Below are positions 8,060 through 15,148 of a stretch of 15,438 bases of DNA, in pieces (the stretch's first letter is position 1; every line of letters begins with the position of its first letter). A model generated the notes under the pieces. That model did no database searches. It was not told the origin of the DNA and was given only the letters and a program-made list of their open reading frames with translations. The DNA is from an uncultured Methanofollis sp. Lineage in GTDB: Archaea; Halobacteriota; Methanomicrobia; Methanomicrobiales; Methanofollaceae. The DNA is taken from the NCBI RefSeq assembly GCF_937919355.1, contig NZ_CALFSA010000131.1, positions 1 through 15,438 of the forward strand. The letters are read 5' to 3'. The position numbers were made by a program, and so were the translations under genes.

Positions 8060-8764
8060 ATGAAATGTTCAAAGTGCAGGAGGGAGGGTATCATCTTCCA
8101 GCGCTATTCAGGGCTCAGACTCTGCCGGGATCACTTCATCGCCGACGTGGAGGCGAAAGCGAAACGCGAGATCAGGCGGCAGCACTGGCTTGCCACCGGG
8201 GACGTCATCGGCGTCGTCCTTCAGGGGGACCCGGCGTCGGCCGCCCTTCTCGGTTTCCTGGTGAAGGTCTTCGGGAAGCGGCCCGACATCACGCTCCTCG
8301 CCCTTGTCACGACCACCGGGGGCGGGGCCGCCAGACAGGTCGCAGGAGGTCTCGGTGTCCCCTGCCACGAGGCGGGAGAGGGAGAACTGGATCGGGCCGC
8401 ACACGACCTCGGGGCGACGAAGATCGCCGTCGGGACGACTCTCGACGACGTCGCCCTGGACGTGCTCGCGACCGCCCTTGAAGGCGATGCCGACCGCCTG
8501 GCCGGGCCACAGGAGACGGGAACATCTTCTGTCCCGCAGATCGCACCCTTCTCGATCATACCGGCAGAGGAGGTCGTTCTCTATGCACGCCTCACCCTGG
8601 ACCATGTCGCGGAGGCGCCTGTGGTGGCCACAGGCGGGATCAGGGTCGATGTACGCACCCTCCTCGACGACTACACCGCCCGTCACCCGGCGACGAATTT
8701 CGCCCTGAAGAACCTGAAGGACGGACTCTCCAGCCTGTGCAGGGATCATGGGGGGGTGCGATGA
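8060..8764 (+). CDS. Degenerate Ncs6/TtuA-like (tRNA thiolase family) protein lacking the ATP-binding loop
   Basis: The 234-residue product follows the Ncs6/TtuA family along its length. Its N-terminal zinc ribbon has Cys3, Cys6, Cys22 and His25 (KCSKCRREG, RLCRDHF). Next comes IGVVLQGDPASAALL, where the family has the SGGKDS PP-loop. Then come ATKIAVGTTLDDVALDVL (family ATGHNLDDEAQ) and IIPAEEVVLYARL, DDYTARHPATNFAL near the end. The PP-loop motif is gone (LQGDPAS at 54-60). The cysteines that hold the Fe-S cluster in active TtuA/Ncs6 are also missing: no central CxxC, and EAP replaces the ECP-type site. About 50 residues in the middle are absent. It is therefore unlikely to adenylate tRNA as its relatives do. 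It could be a structural partner, RNA-binding protein or regulator. It overlaps the channel gene by ATGA. Confidence 0.75.
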   Translation: MKCSKCRREGIIFQRYSGLRLCRDHFIADVEAKAKREIRRQHWLATGDVIGVVLQGDPASAALLGFLVKVFGKRPDITLLALVTTTGGGAARQVAGGLGVPCHEAGEGELDRAAHDLGATKIAVGTTLDDVALDVLATALEGDADRLAGPQETGTSSVPQIAPFSIIPAEEVVLYARLTLDHVAEAPVVATGGIRVDVRTLLDDYTARHPATNFALKNLKDGLSSLCRDHGGVR

Positions 8765-10440
8765 GGAGGCCGGGCACCCTCTGGCGGCAGGTCATGGCCC
8801 TGCCGCGGGCCCGGATCGTCCTCTACTTCGGCCTCCTTGCGGCCTATCTGATCGTCTTCACCGTGATCGTACGGCATGTCTTTCCCCTCTGGGAAGGGCG
8901 GACCCTCACATGGGAAGAGGCCGCCCTCTTTGTCGTCGAGACCATCACCACAGTCGGTTACGGCGACCTCCTCCCCTTCCAGAGCGGCTACACGAGCCTC
9001 CTCGCCATCCTGATGATCACAAGCGGGGTCTTCCTCATCTTCATGTTCATCCCCCTCCTCCTCACCCCGGCGATCTCAGAACGTCTCAGGGCCGATCCCC
9101 CTGACACCCTCCCATCACCGTTGAAAGGCCACATAGTCATCGTCGGCACCAGTGAGATGATCAGGTCCCTCATCGAGAGCCTCACCATCGCCGACCTCCC
9201 CATCGTCATCGTCGAGGAGCAGAATGAACGGGCGAAGTATTTCCAGAAGCGTTTCGGGAGGGATGCATGGGTGGTGCGGGGCGACTACGCCAGGACCGCC
9301 ACCTGGAAAAACGCCTCCATCGAAGACGCTGACACCGTTGTCGTCTGCGAACGCGAAGGGGTCGCCGCCTCGATCATACTCGGCATCAGGGAAATGACGC
9401 GGGCACGTATCATCGCCGTCGTCGACAACCCCGCCTATGACCGTTACCTCAGGTACGCCGGGGCCGAGTACGTCCTCTCCCCCAAGAATACGGCAGGAAA
9501 GATCCTGGGGCGCCACGCGGCCGCATGGAGACCGGGAGAGACGATCCTGGACTCTGAAGGGTATGGAGAGGAGGGACCGGCCGGTCTGACCCTGGTCAGC
9601 ATCCCGATCATTGCCGGGTCCCACGCCGCCGGGCGGACCCTCGCCGAACTGGCTCTCCCGGAGAAGTACAGTACGTCTGCGCTTTTCTTCTGGAAAGGCG
9701 GACACTTCGTTGCCTTCCCGGACGGCGGGGATAGACTCGACGTCTCGACGATGCTCGTCCTCCTCGGCACGGCCGACGGCGTCGGGCGGGCATCGGAGGA
9801 GGTTTTTGCGGGGGAAGGCACCGAGGAGGAGGTCGTGATCATCGCAGGCTTCGGGGATGTCGGCAGGGCGACTGGCCACGAACTCGCCGCGGCGGGAACT
9901 GCCACGATCGTCATCGACAGAAAAGACCCGGCAGCAGACGTCGTCGGGAAGGCAGAAGACGAAGACGTGCTGAAAGAGGCCCATATCGAGGACGCAACGA
10001 CCTGCGTCGTCGCCCTCAACAACGACGACACGACCATCTTCACCACCCTGATGGCACGAAACCTCAACCCCGGCATCAGGATCCTTGCACGGGCAAATGA
10101 ACCGGCATCAGTGGACAAACTTTATCTTGCAGGCGCCGACTTCGTCACCCTCCTCCCGACGATCGGGGGTCAGGCGATCGCCGGGATCATCCTTGCAGAA
10201 TCGGCGCGTATCCTCCTCGACCTCCCCGACGGCCAGAAGGTGGTAATGCGCCGGGCAATGAAGACGGCACAGGTCACGGTCGGCCGCGTGGAAAGGCAGT
10301 GCGGGGTACGGATCGCCGGGATCGAGGGAGGAGGCAGGGTGGTTGTCGCACCGGAAGGCACGGAGAAGATCAGACCGGGCGACGCTATCATCGCCGTCGG
10401 CAACGCAGATGCACTCAGGAGATTTATCAAAACAGTATAA
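8761..10440 (+). CDS. MthK-like potassium channel with two RCK (TrkA) units
   Basis: The 559-residue membrane protein has one transmembrane helix (about 19-40), a pore helix with selectivity filter TVGYG (64-68) and a second helix (about 79-101). It thus forms K+-selective pores as a tetramer. Two TrkA-N/TrkA-C (RCK) units follow. The first starts at HIVIVGTSEM (about 124) with the GxSE motif also seen in MthK. The second starts at VVIIAGFGDVG (about 358) with a classic GxGxxG nucleotide-binding turn. Four subunits could supply all eight RCK domains of a gating ring, unlike MthK. Start ATG 8761 is preferred over an upstream ATG at 8737: a GGGGGGGTG ribosome site precedes it and it overlaps the previous stop by ATGA. 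Likely role: K+ flux control by nucleotides or ions. Confidence 0.9.
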   Translation: MRRPGTLWRQVMALPRARIVLYFGLLAAYLIVFTVIVRHVFPLWEGRTLTWEEAALFVVETITTVGYGDLLPFQSGYTSLLAILMITSGVFLIFMFIPLLLTPAISERLRADPPDTLPSPLKGHIVIVGTSEMIRSLIESLTIADLPIVIVEEQNERAKYFQKRFGRDAWVVRGDYARTATWKNASIEDADTVVVCEREGVAASIILGIREMTRARIIAVVDNPAYDRYLRYAGAEYVLSPKNTAGKILGRHAAAWRPGETILDSEGYGEEGPAGLTLVSIPIIAGSHAAGRTLAELALPEKYSTSALFFWKGGHFVAFPDGGDRLDVSTMLVLLGTADGVGRASEEVFAGEGTEEEVVIIAGFGDVGRATGHELAAAGTATIVIDRKDPAADVVGKAEDEDVLKEAHIEDATTCVVALNNDDTTIFTTLMARNLNPGIRILARANEPASVDKLYLAGADFVTLLPTIGGQAIAGIILAESARILLDLPDGQKVVMRRAMKTAQVTVGRVERQCGVRIAGIEGGGRVVVAPEGTEKIRPGDAIIAVGNADALRRFIKTV

Positions 10441-10452
10441 CAGGTGAATATC

Positions 10453-11205
10453 ATGCAAAAAGAGATTGGATGCGTCATGGAAGCGGTGGACCAGATGATC
10501 CGCCACGCAATATGGAGCGCCGGGGCAAAAGGGATCGTTGTCGGTGTCAGTGGAGGCGTGGACTCGGCCGTGGCGGCGGCCTTCGCCGCCCGTGCAATAG
10601 GGCCTGAGCACGTCGTCGGTATCTCCCTCCCAACTGCGGTAACACGGCCCGACGACCTGACGGACGCTGCGGAACTCTGCCGGGCCCTCGGGATCGAGCA
10701 CCGCGTGGTCTCGATCGAACCGCTGATGGAGACCTACAGGCGGGAATACCCTGATCTCACCGCCACGCCGTACCTCACCGGCAACCTGATGGCGAGGACG
10801 AGGATGGCAATCCTCTATGCAGTCGCAAACAGAGAGAACCTGATGGTCTGCGGCACCTCGAACCGGACCGAGTACCTGCTCGGCTACTCCACCAAACACG
10901 GCGACGCCGCCGCCGACATCCAGCCCATTCTCCACCTGTACAAGACAGAGGTCTTCGCTGTGGCGAGAGAGATGCACCTGCCAGAGCATATCATCGAAAA
11001 AGCACCGTCGGCAGGTCTCTGGCCGGGCCAGACTGACGAAGGGGAACTCGGGGCGACGTACACCGAGATCGATGCAGCCCTGCAGACACTCGAAAAGAAA
11101 GGGTGGACAGACCCTGAAACAGAGATTGAAGAACTGGTGCTAAAAAGAGTCAGGGCGTCCGGGCACAAACGGTCCGCACCGCCAAATCTCGCAGGCATCC
11201 GGTGA
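10453..11205 (+). CDS. nadE: NH3-dependent NAD+ synthetase
   Basis: NadE makes NAD+ from deamido-NAD+, ATP and ammonia, the last step of NAD synthesis. The 250-residue product holds the PP-loop SGGVDSA (33-39), GTSNRTEYLLGYSTKHGD (134-151), the KAPSAGLWPGQTDE loop (183-196) and the end motif HKRSAPPNL. It has no glutaminase domain, so it should use free ammonia. ATG 10453 is chosen because AGGTGA sits five bases upstream; an in-frame GTG at 10444 would start inside that ribosome site. It lies 12 nt after the channel gene, so it is probably the third gene of that operon. Its last 56 nt overlap, antisense, the end of the phosphoglucose isomerase gene. Confidence 0.95.
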   Translation: MQKEIGCVMEAVDQMIRHAIWSAGAKGIVVGVSGGVDSAVAAAFAARAIGPEHVVGISLPTAVTRPDDLTDAAELCRALGIEHRVVSIEPLMETYRREYPDLTATPYLTGNLMARTRMAILYAVANRENLMVCGTSNRTEYLLGYSTKHGDAAADIQPILHLYKTEVFAVAREMHLPEHIIEKAPSAGLWPGQTDEGELGATYTEIDAALQTLEKKGWTDPETEIEELVLKRVRASGHKRSAPPNLAGIR

Positions 11206-11896
11206 ACTCAGGGGCGTACCCCTCGGGACTGTTGAGGTACCCGAGGCAGGTCCCGTGCCCGACAAGGGAGTACAAGGACGTGCCATGGGCAGTGCAGAAT
11301 GCCTCGACCGGGGCGGGCACAGCAAGCCGAAGCAGTGCCGCTTTCCGGTATCTCGGGTTTTTCACCAGGGAACCGTCAGCCATCTCGTAGTAGGCGGCGC
11401 CCTGCATCGCCACATATTGTGTGTAGTCGCTCTCAAAGGCGGTCGAGACGATGTTTGCAAGGGCGAGGTCGTCAGCGCCGGGGTTGATCGTTACATGGCC
11501 ATATCCCGGCGGGATCACCACGACGTCCCCGGCCACCGCCTCCACGAGCATGACATCAGAGGCGTCACGCGTCTGGAGGAGGAAGTGTGCCTTTCCGGCA
11601 AGGACCTCATAGACCTCGGGATACCCGGTGCCGGCAGGGTTTGCAGGGTGAAAGTGCCCTTTCGTCTTGACGAACTCATGGCCGACATGACCTGCCGGGA
11701 TCACGGTCATGTCATACCGCAGGGCATGGGAGGAGAGCCATGAACGGTCTTCCGGGGTCTTTGCAAGGTCCCGGTACATAAAATAGAGAGGGCGGTCGGG
11801 GTCTTCGCCCACGGCTTCAGGTGCCGCCAGAACTTTGACCATGTCGGCAATGGTCCTGACATGGGCTTCTGGCAGCGGTCCGTCCCAGGAATACAT
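11150..11896 (-). CDS. pgi: Cupin-type phosphoglucose isomerase
   Basis: This is the archaeal metal-dependent cupin isomerase that interconverts glucose 6-phosphate and fructose 6-phosphate. It is unrelated to the common Pgi. The 248-residue product has the metal-binding cupin motif TKGHFHP (His81, His83), PEVYEVLAGKAHFLLQ (Glu94) and PPGYGHVTINPG (His134). It is longer than short archaeal members of about 190 residues because of a C-terminal extension of about 50 residues. The end of that extension is coded antisense to nadE. ATG 11896 overlaps the stop of the upstream S-layer-type gene (TGATG); an alternative GTG at 11899 adds one residue. No clear ribosome site is visible, so translation probably depends on the upstream gene. 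Confidence 0.9.
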   Translation of the reverse strand: MYSWDGPLPEAHVRTIADMVKVLAAPEAVGEDPDRPLYFMYRDLAKTPEDRSWLSSHALRYDMTVIPAGHVGHEFVKTKGHFHPANPAGTGYPEVYEVLAGKAHFLLQTRDASDVMLVEAVAGDVVVIPPGYGHVTINPGADDLALANIVSTAFESDYTQYVAMQGAAYYEMADGSLVKNPRYRKAALLRLAVPAPVEAFCTAHGTSLYSLVGHGTCLGYLNSPEGYAPEFTGCLRDLAVRTVCARTP

Positions 11897-13182
11897 CACT
11901 CGGATGTGCGCCGTCTGTATATATAATACCCCGCCCCGATCAGGACGGCGATGATGACTGCAATGATGATCGGGTTCGTGAGGGCCCCTACCAGGGGATC
12001 GGGCTTCACGACGGTCACGGTCATCTTCATCGTGTCGGAGATCTGGCTGTTGTCAAGGGCGTCGCGGTACCGGATCTCGGAGTCGAGGCCGTACTGCTTC
12101 ACTGTAGCCTCTTTGTCCACGCTCACCGTGTAGTGGGCGACCGCAGTCTGGCCGGGTTCGAGGTCGCCGAGATAGGCGGTGTCGTCATTGGAGGTGAAGG
12201 GGTCGACGGCGCTGATCCGTGCCTGGGCATTGTAGGCGGTCGCCGAACCGATGTTCTTGTAGGTGACGTCGATCGTCGCCTTCTGACCGGGGTGCACGCT
12301 CGACGCGGAGGAGACGATTGCGAAGTCGATCTTCCCGCCGACAGGCACGCCGACGATTTCGGTGTCCGAAGTCTCCTTCTCGCCGTTGCTCTTCTCGTAC
12401 TCGACCAGCACATCAACAGGATAGGACTGTGCCTCGGCGTCGCTGGAGGCCGAGACCTTGAAGGTGCAGTTGACGACGTCGCCGGGCTTGAAGTCGCCGA
12501 TATACACGTTCCCATCGGTCGGGATCAGGGGACTCGCACCGTCACGGGCGAGTTTCGCGACTGCTTTCTGTGCATGCTCGAAGCCCGCGTTCCTGAGTGT
12601 CAGGGTGAGGTAACCCTCGGTTCCAACATTGATATGGTCTGTCGAGACACCGTCCACCTCAAGGTTGACATTGGACCTGACCGTGACCGCCAGGGGAAGG
12701 ACCACTTTCTTGTTGAGGTATCCTGTCCGCAGGAGATTCCCGCCGTCCTGTTCAGTCCAGTCGACGTATTGGTACTTCAGGGTCAGGGGGAGATCATATG
12801 TGCCCGCCGGGGCGTCCTTGTCGAACTTCACCAGGAAGGTGACTGGTTTGCTCACGCCGCCCGGGATGTCCCCGATCTGCTGGGCGTCAGACCTGATCTC
12901 CACCGGTGCGTCCCCGGCCGAAAGTCCGGCATTGACGAGCTTTGCAAGGTTCGGAGGGTCCTGAGGAGTAATCGTCTTCGGGTCAGTTACCATGACCGAG
13001 TTCGTACCGCTGTTCGAGATGATCACCGTGACCGGTACCTCGGTACCAGGTACAAACATGTTCGTACCTGAGATGGCCGCAGACATTTCGGGACTGCCAT
13101 AGAGGAACTCCGTCCCCGCAAGGGCGGGAGCAGTGAGCGCCGCAAGGACCAGACCCAGAATACAGAATTTCCGGATATCCAT
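11896..13182 (-). CDS. COG1361 S-layer-type surface protein, membrane anchored
   Basis: The 428-residue product has a signal peptide (MDIRKFCILGLVLAALTAPALA, cleaved after ALA). Three beta-sandwich segments of COG1361/CARDB type follow, at about 30-165, 168-280 and 285-395. Each has the pattern of a PG(Q/T)x(V/A)T opening, an (N)xG turn and a GD(I/L/F)xPG motif, as in YIGDFKPGD and YLGDLEPGQ. A C-terminal helix (about 400-422) ends in basic RRR, so most of the protein should lie outside the cell. The start at ATG 13182 fits GGTG seven bases upstream; an ATG at 13188 is too close to it. Such proteins are common in methanogen envelopes, and their exact role is not known. It is the first gene of a two-gene unit with pgi and divergent from the TrmB gene. 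Confidence 0.85.
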   Translation of the reverse strand: MDIRKFCILGLVLAALTAPALAGTEFLYGSPEMSAAISGTNMFVPGTEVPVTVIISNSGTNSVMVTDPKTITPQDPPNLAKLVNAGLSAGDAPVEIRSDAQQIGDIPGGVSKPVTFLVKFDKDAPAGTYDLPLTLKYQYVDWTEQDGGNLLRTGYLNKKVVLPLAVTVRSNVNLEVDGVSTDHINVGTEGYLTLTLRNAGFEHAQKAVAKLARDGASPLIPTDGNVYIGDFKPGDVVNCTFKVSASSDAEAQSYPVDVLVEYEKSNGEKETSDTEIVGVPVGGKIDFAIVSSASSVHPGQKATIDVTYKNIGSATAYNAQARISAVDPFTSNDDTAYLGDLEPGQTAVAHYTVSVDKEATVKQYGLDSEIRYRDALDNSQISDTMKMTVTVVKPDPLVGALTNPIIIAVIIAVLIGAGYYIYRRRTSE

Positions 13183-13203
13183 GTACATGCACCGTGTTGT
13201 TTT

Positions 13204-13216
13204 TGTTGTAACAACA
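13204..13216. promoter_or_regulatory. Palindrome TGTTGT-A-ACAACA, candidate operator
   Basis: A perfect inverted repeat with six-base arms and a one-base centre lies between the divergent S-layer-type and TrmB genes. Its centre (13210) falls on the start site predicted for the S-layer-type gene. It also touches a TATA-like ACATTTATC (13214-13222) that could serve the TrmB gene. An extra TGTTGT half-site lies at 13195-13200. The position suits a repressor site, and the neighbouring TrmB protein is the natural candidate to bind it; that link is inference. Confidence 0.5.
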
Positions 13217-13230
13217 TTTATCTGCCCACC

Positions 13231-13240
13231 CTATAAATAT
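13231..13240 (-). promoter_or_regulatory. TATA box of the S-layer-type gene
   Basis: The minus strand reads ATATTTATAG here, a strong archaeal TATA box centred near 13236. It predicts a start near 13210 and a leader of about 28 nt before ATG 13182. On the plus strand the same bases lie too close to the TrmB start (13249) to serve that gene. Confidence 0.6.
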
Positions 13241-13248
13241 ATGGTGTC

Positions 13249-14013
13249 ATGCCCACCTCACCGGAATATGCCCGGAGTGTTGCTGAAGCACTCAAGACCC
13301 TCGGGCTCACCAAATATGAAGCACTCGTCTATGTCGCCCTCCTCCAGGTGACAAAGGCAACGGCGACCGAGATCCACGAACTCTCCGGAGTGCCACGCGC
13401 ATCGGTGTACCCCGTCCTCGACCGCCTCCTCCAGAAGAACATGGTCACGGTCTCGCACACGACGCCCAAACGCTTCTCGGCCACCCCGCCCGACAACGCC
13501 ATCAACACCCTGCTGCGCGAGATCGAGGAGAAGGCGACCTATGCAAAGGACGTTCTCGGAGAACTCTGGAAAGACCGGACCTGTATCGAAGGGGGGGACC
13601 AGGAACTGATCTGGAACATCCTCGGCGATGCCAATATCACCAGTCGCCTGCGCGACCTTATCTACCAGGCCGGGAATGAGATCAGGATCATGGGGAACTG
13701 GGCCCTCCTCAAGGACCTGAGAGAGGCCCTGGAAGAGAGAGCGGGAGAGATACGTATCGACGTGATCGCCGAACACTGGGAAGGAGCAGTCCCGGAGGGC
13801 GTCACGGTCACAACCACGGTGCCACCGGTCTGGCATGAAAAAGGGAAGATGGGTGAGAGGGCAGGGATGCTCTTTGTGGATGGCACAAAGGTCATGGTAG
13901 CGATGGGGTCGCACGGAGAAGCGCCGACCGCCCTCTTCTCCGAGGCCGAAGGCTTTGTCCGGTTCTTCTCCCGGTACTGGGACCTGATCCACGGTTTCGG
14001 CGAGAAAAAATAG
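13249..14013 (+). CDS. TrmB-family transcriptional regulator
   Basis: The 254-residue product has the TrmB winged-helix domain at about 10-80: EALKTLGLTKYEALVYVALL, then recognition segment SGVPRASVYPVLDRLLQKNMV, then a wing with PKRFSATPP. A short helical linker (about 85-108) leads to a C-terminal sensor-like domain of the TrmB type. TrmB proteins often bind sugars, but the ligand cannot be read here. It is divergent from the S-layer-type/pgi unit, which makes those genes the likely targets; a sugar isomerase in that unit fits the family. ATG 13249 has GGTG four bases before it. The gene ends 13 nt before a convergent gene, with T-runs between. Confidence 0.85.
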   Translation: MPTSPEYARSVAEALKTLGLTKYEALVYVALLQVTKATATEIHELSGVPRASVYPVLDRLLQKNMVTVSHTTPKRFSATPPDNAINTLLREIEEKATYAKDVLGELWKDRTCIEGGDQELIWNILGDANITSRLRDLIYQAGNEIRIMGNWALLKDLREALEERAGEIRIDVIAEHWEGAVPEGVTVTTTVPPVWHEKGKMGERAGMLFVDGTKVMVAMGSHGEAPTALFSEAEGFVRFFSRYWDLIHGFGEKK

Positions 14014-14028
14014 ATTAATACTTTTTTC
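14004..14028. terminator. Bidirectional terminator between convergent genes
   Basis: GAAAAAA at 14004-14010 and TTTTTTC at 14022-14028 form an inverted pair around AT-rich bases, between the converging TrmB and NrpR-like genes. Each transcript would meet a six-U run at or just after its stop codon, so the site could end both. Confidence 0.5.
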
Positions 14029-14725
14029 AGAGCGAGTAGATCGGCACGAGGTCTCCAACGTCGATGAGACCGCTCAGGGAGTTGATCTCGACCTCATACC
14101 CGGCCTCCTTCACGGCGGCCATCACATTGGTGCCACCGAGGATGGAGATCCCGAAATACTGAGGTGAACACCCGAAACCCAGGATCGGGGCGTTCGGCGC
14201 CGAGACATCGAGGACACCGGCGACCAGACTCTGCTCCAGGTCTTCAATGACCGCAGCGACCACAGGTTCGGCTTCCATATGGCACTCCCGCAAGTTGGCA
14301 AGGACGCTCCCCCGCCCCTGCCTGATCACCCCGGTGATGTCGGTGATCTCCTGGGAGACAAGCACCTCAAGGGGGTCGATGGTCGTGGCATCGTACAGGA
14401 TCATGTCGGTGAAGCGCCTGGGCACGCCTCGTTCGATCTCCACGACGCCGCCGCCAATCGGGTGGATGGGTGCACCGCGCTTGATCATCACACCATCAAT
14501 GGTGGTGGAGCAGACCGTGCAGATCCCGACCCTCCCTTCGGGTATGGTATACTCGCCGATATGCTCGCCGGCCTGATAAAACCTGACAAGGCCGCTCGGG
14601 CTGATCCCTGCCCGGAACACCTCTTTCATGACACCGAGGACAGGTTCGAAGTCCCCGGCGCGTATGAGGGAGAGGTTGTAGATGACAAGACCCTCGTCGC
14701 TGGCCGGGTCATAGGTAACAGTCAT
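14027..14725 (-). CDS. Single-domain NrpR/DUF128-type protein without DNA-binding domain
   Basis: The 232-residue product is one copy of the NrpR regulatory domain (DUF128). Matching segments are RVGICTVCSTTIDGVMIK (65-82), a Gly-rich IGGGVVEIERG (90-100), RRFTDMILYDATTIDPLEV (103-121), GRGSVLANLRE (137-147) and ISILGGTNVMAAVKEAGY (193-210). NrpR of methanogens represses nitrogen genes and senses 2-oxoglutarate through two such domains behind a winged helix. This protein has no helix-turn-helix, so it may sense a metabolite and act through a partner. I chose ATG 14725, which has GGAGGAGG close before it. An in-frame GTG at 14773 or a start at 14845 would add a low-quality, AT-rich leader. Its function is inferred only from the domain. 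Confidence 0.75.
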   Translation of the reverse strand: MTVTYDPASDEGLVIYNLSLIRAGDFEPVLGVMKEVFRAGISPSGLVRFYQAGEHIGEYTIPEGRVGICTVCSTTIDGVMIKRGAPIHPIGGGVVEIERGVPRRFTDMILYDATTIDPLEVLVSQEITDITGVIRQGRGSVLANLRECHMEAEPVVAAVIEDLEQSLVAGVLDVSAPNAPILGFGCSPQYFGISILGGTNVMAAVKEAGYEVEINSLSGLIDVGDLVPIYSL

Positions 14726-14777
14726 GGCCTCCTCCTCGACGAGGTGGTTGATGAACTTCAGGGAGGGATACACACCA

Positions 14778-14796
14778 TATTCTCGCCACGAGAATA
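14778..14796. promoter_or_regulatory. 19-bp palindrome upstream of the NrpR-like gene, candidate operator
   Basis: TATTCTCGCCACGAGAATA is a perfect inverted repeat with eight-base arms and a three-base centre. It lies 53 bp before the chosen start of the NrpR-like gene. A purine-rich, TATA-like stretch (AAAAAGATACT on the minus strand, near 14806-14816) sits just upstream of it. The palindrome would therefore cover the predicted transcription start. It may be an operator; no consensus I know matches it exactly. The rest of 14726-14875 holds no gene I can support. Confidence 0.5.
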
Positions 14797-14875
14797 GAAA
14801 ACAGTATCTTTTTTTGTCTTTTTGTCCATCTCGGGGGAAAGTCACAGAAAATAGATTTCGGTCTTTGCCGGCGAG

Positions 14876-15148
14876 TCAGTACTTCCGGTAGATTTTACTC
14901 CGGTTTCCGATCTCAATCACGAAGATAACCATGATATCGCCGTCGATGCTGAGAATTACACGATACTGACCCACCCGAAGAGAATACACCGGACTGCTCT
15001 GGTGCCCTTTCAGTTTTTTAACGTGGGACTGAGGGTGGGGTTCATCTGCCAGAGCATAGAGTTCATCTTTAATCCGCTGGGCATCAGGGTCTGGGATCTT
15101 GTCGAATTCTCGCTCAGCACCGGGCAGGATGATCAGTCGCCAGATCAT
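14876..15148 (-). CDS. RelE/ParE-family toxin
   Basis: The 90-residue product has the RelE/ParE toxin fold pattern. An early helix is rich in E, K and D (AEREFDKIPDPDAQRIKDEL). The central core is KKLKG then YSLRVGQYRVILSIDGD. The end is VIEIGNRSKIYRKY, where Arg58, Arg63 and Tyr87 fall where catalytic residues of RelE toxins usually lie. RelE-type members cut mRNA on the ribosome; ParE-type members poison gyrase, and the sequence alone does not decide. It overlaps the upstream antitoxin gene by 4 nt (ATGA), so the two are coupled. Confidence 0.85.
   Translation of the reverse strand: MIWRLIILPGAEREFDKIPDPDAQRIKDELYALADEPHPQSHVKKLKGHQSSPVYSLRVGQYRVILSIDGDIMVIFVIEIGNRSKIYRKY

Noticed and set aside
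9115..9984. 289-codon minus-strand frame
   Set aside because: It lies wholly inside the channel gene on the opposite strand; the plus-strand product has clear domains.
13231..13240. CTATAAATAT as a TATA box for the TrmB gene
   Set aside because: It lies only about 13 bases before the start codon, and transcription would begin inside the gene; it fits the minus strand.
13258..14058. 266-codon minus-strand frame
   Set aside because: It is a shadow of the TrmB gene with no recognisable domain and no promoter.
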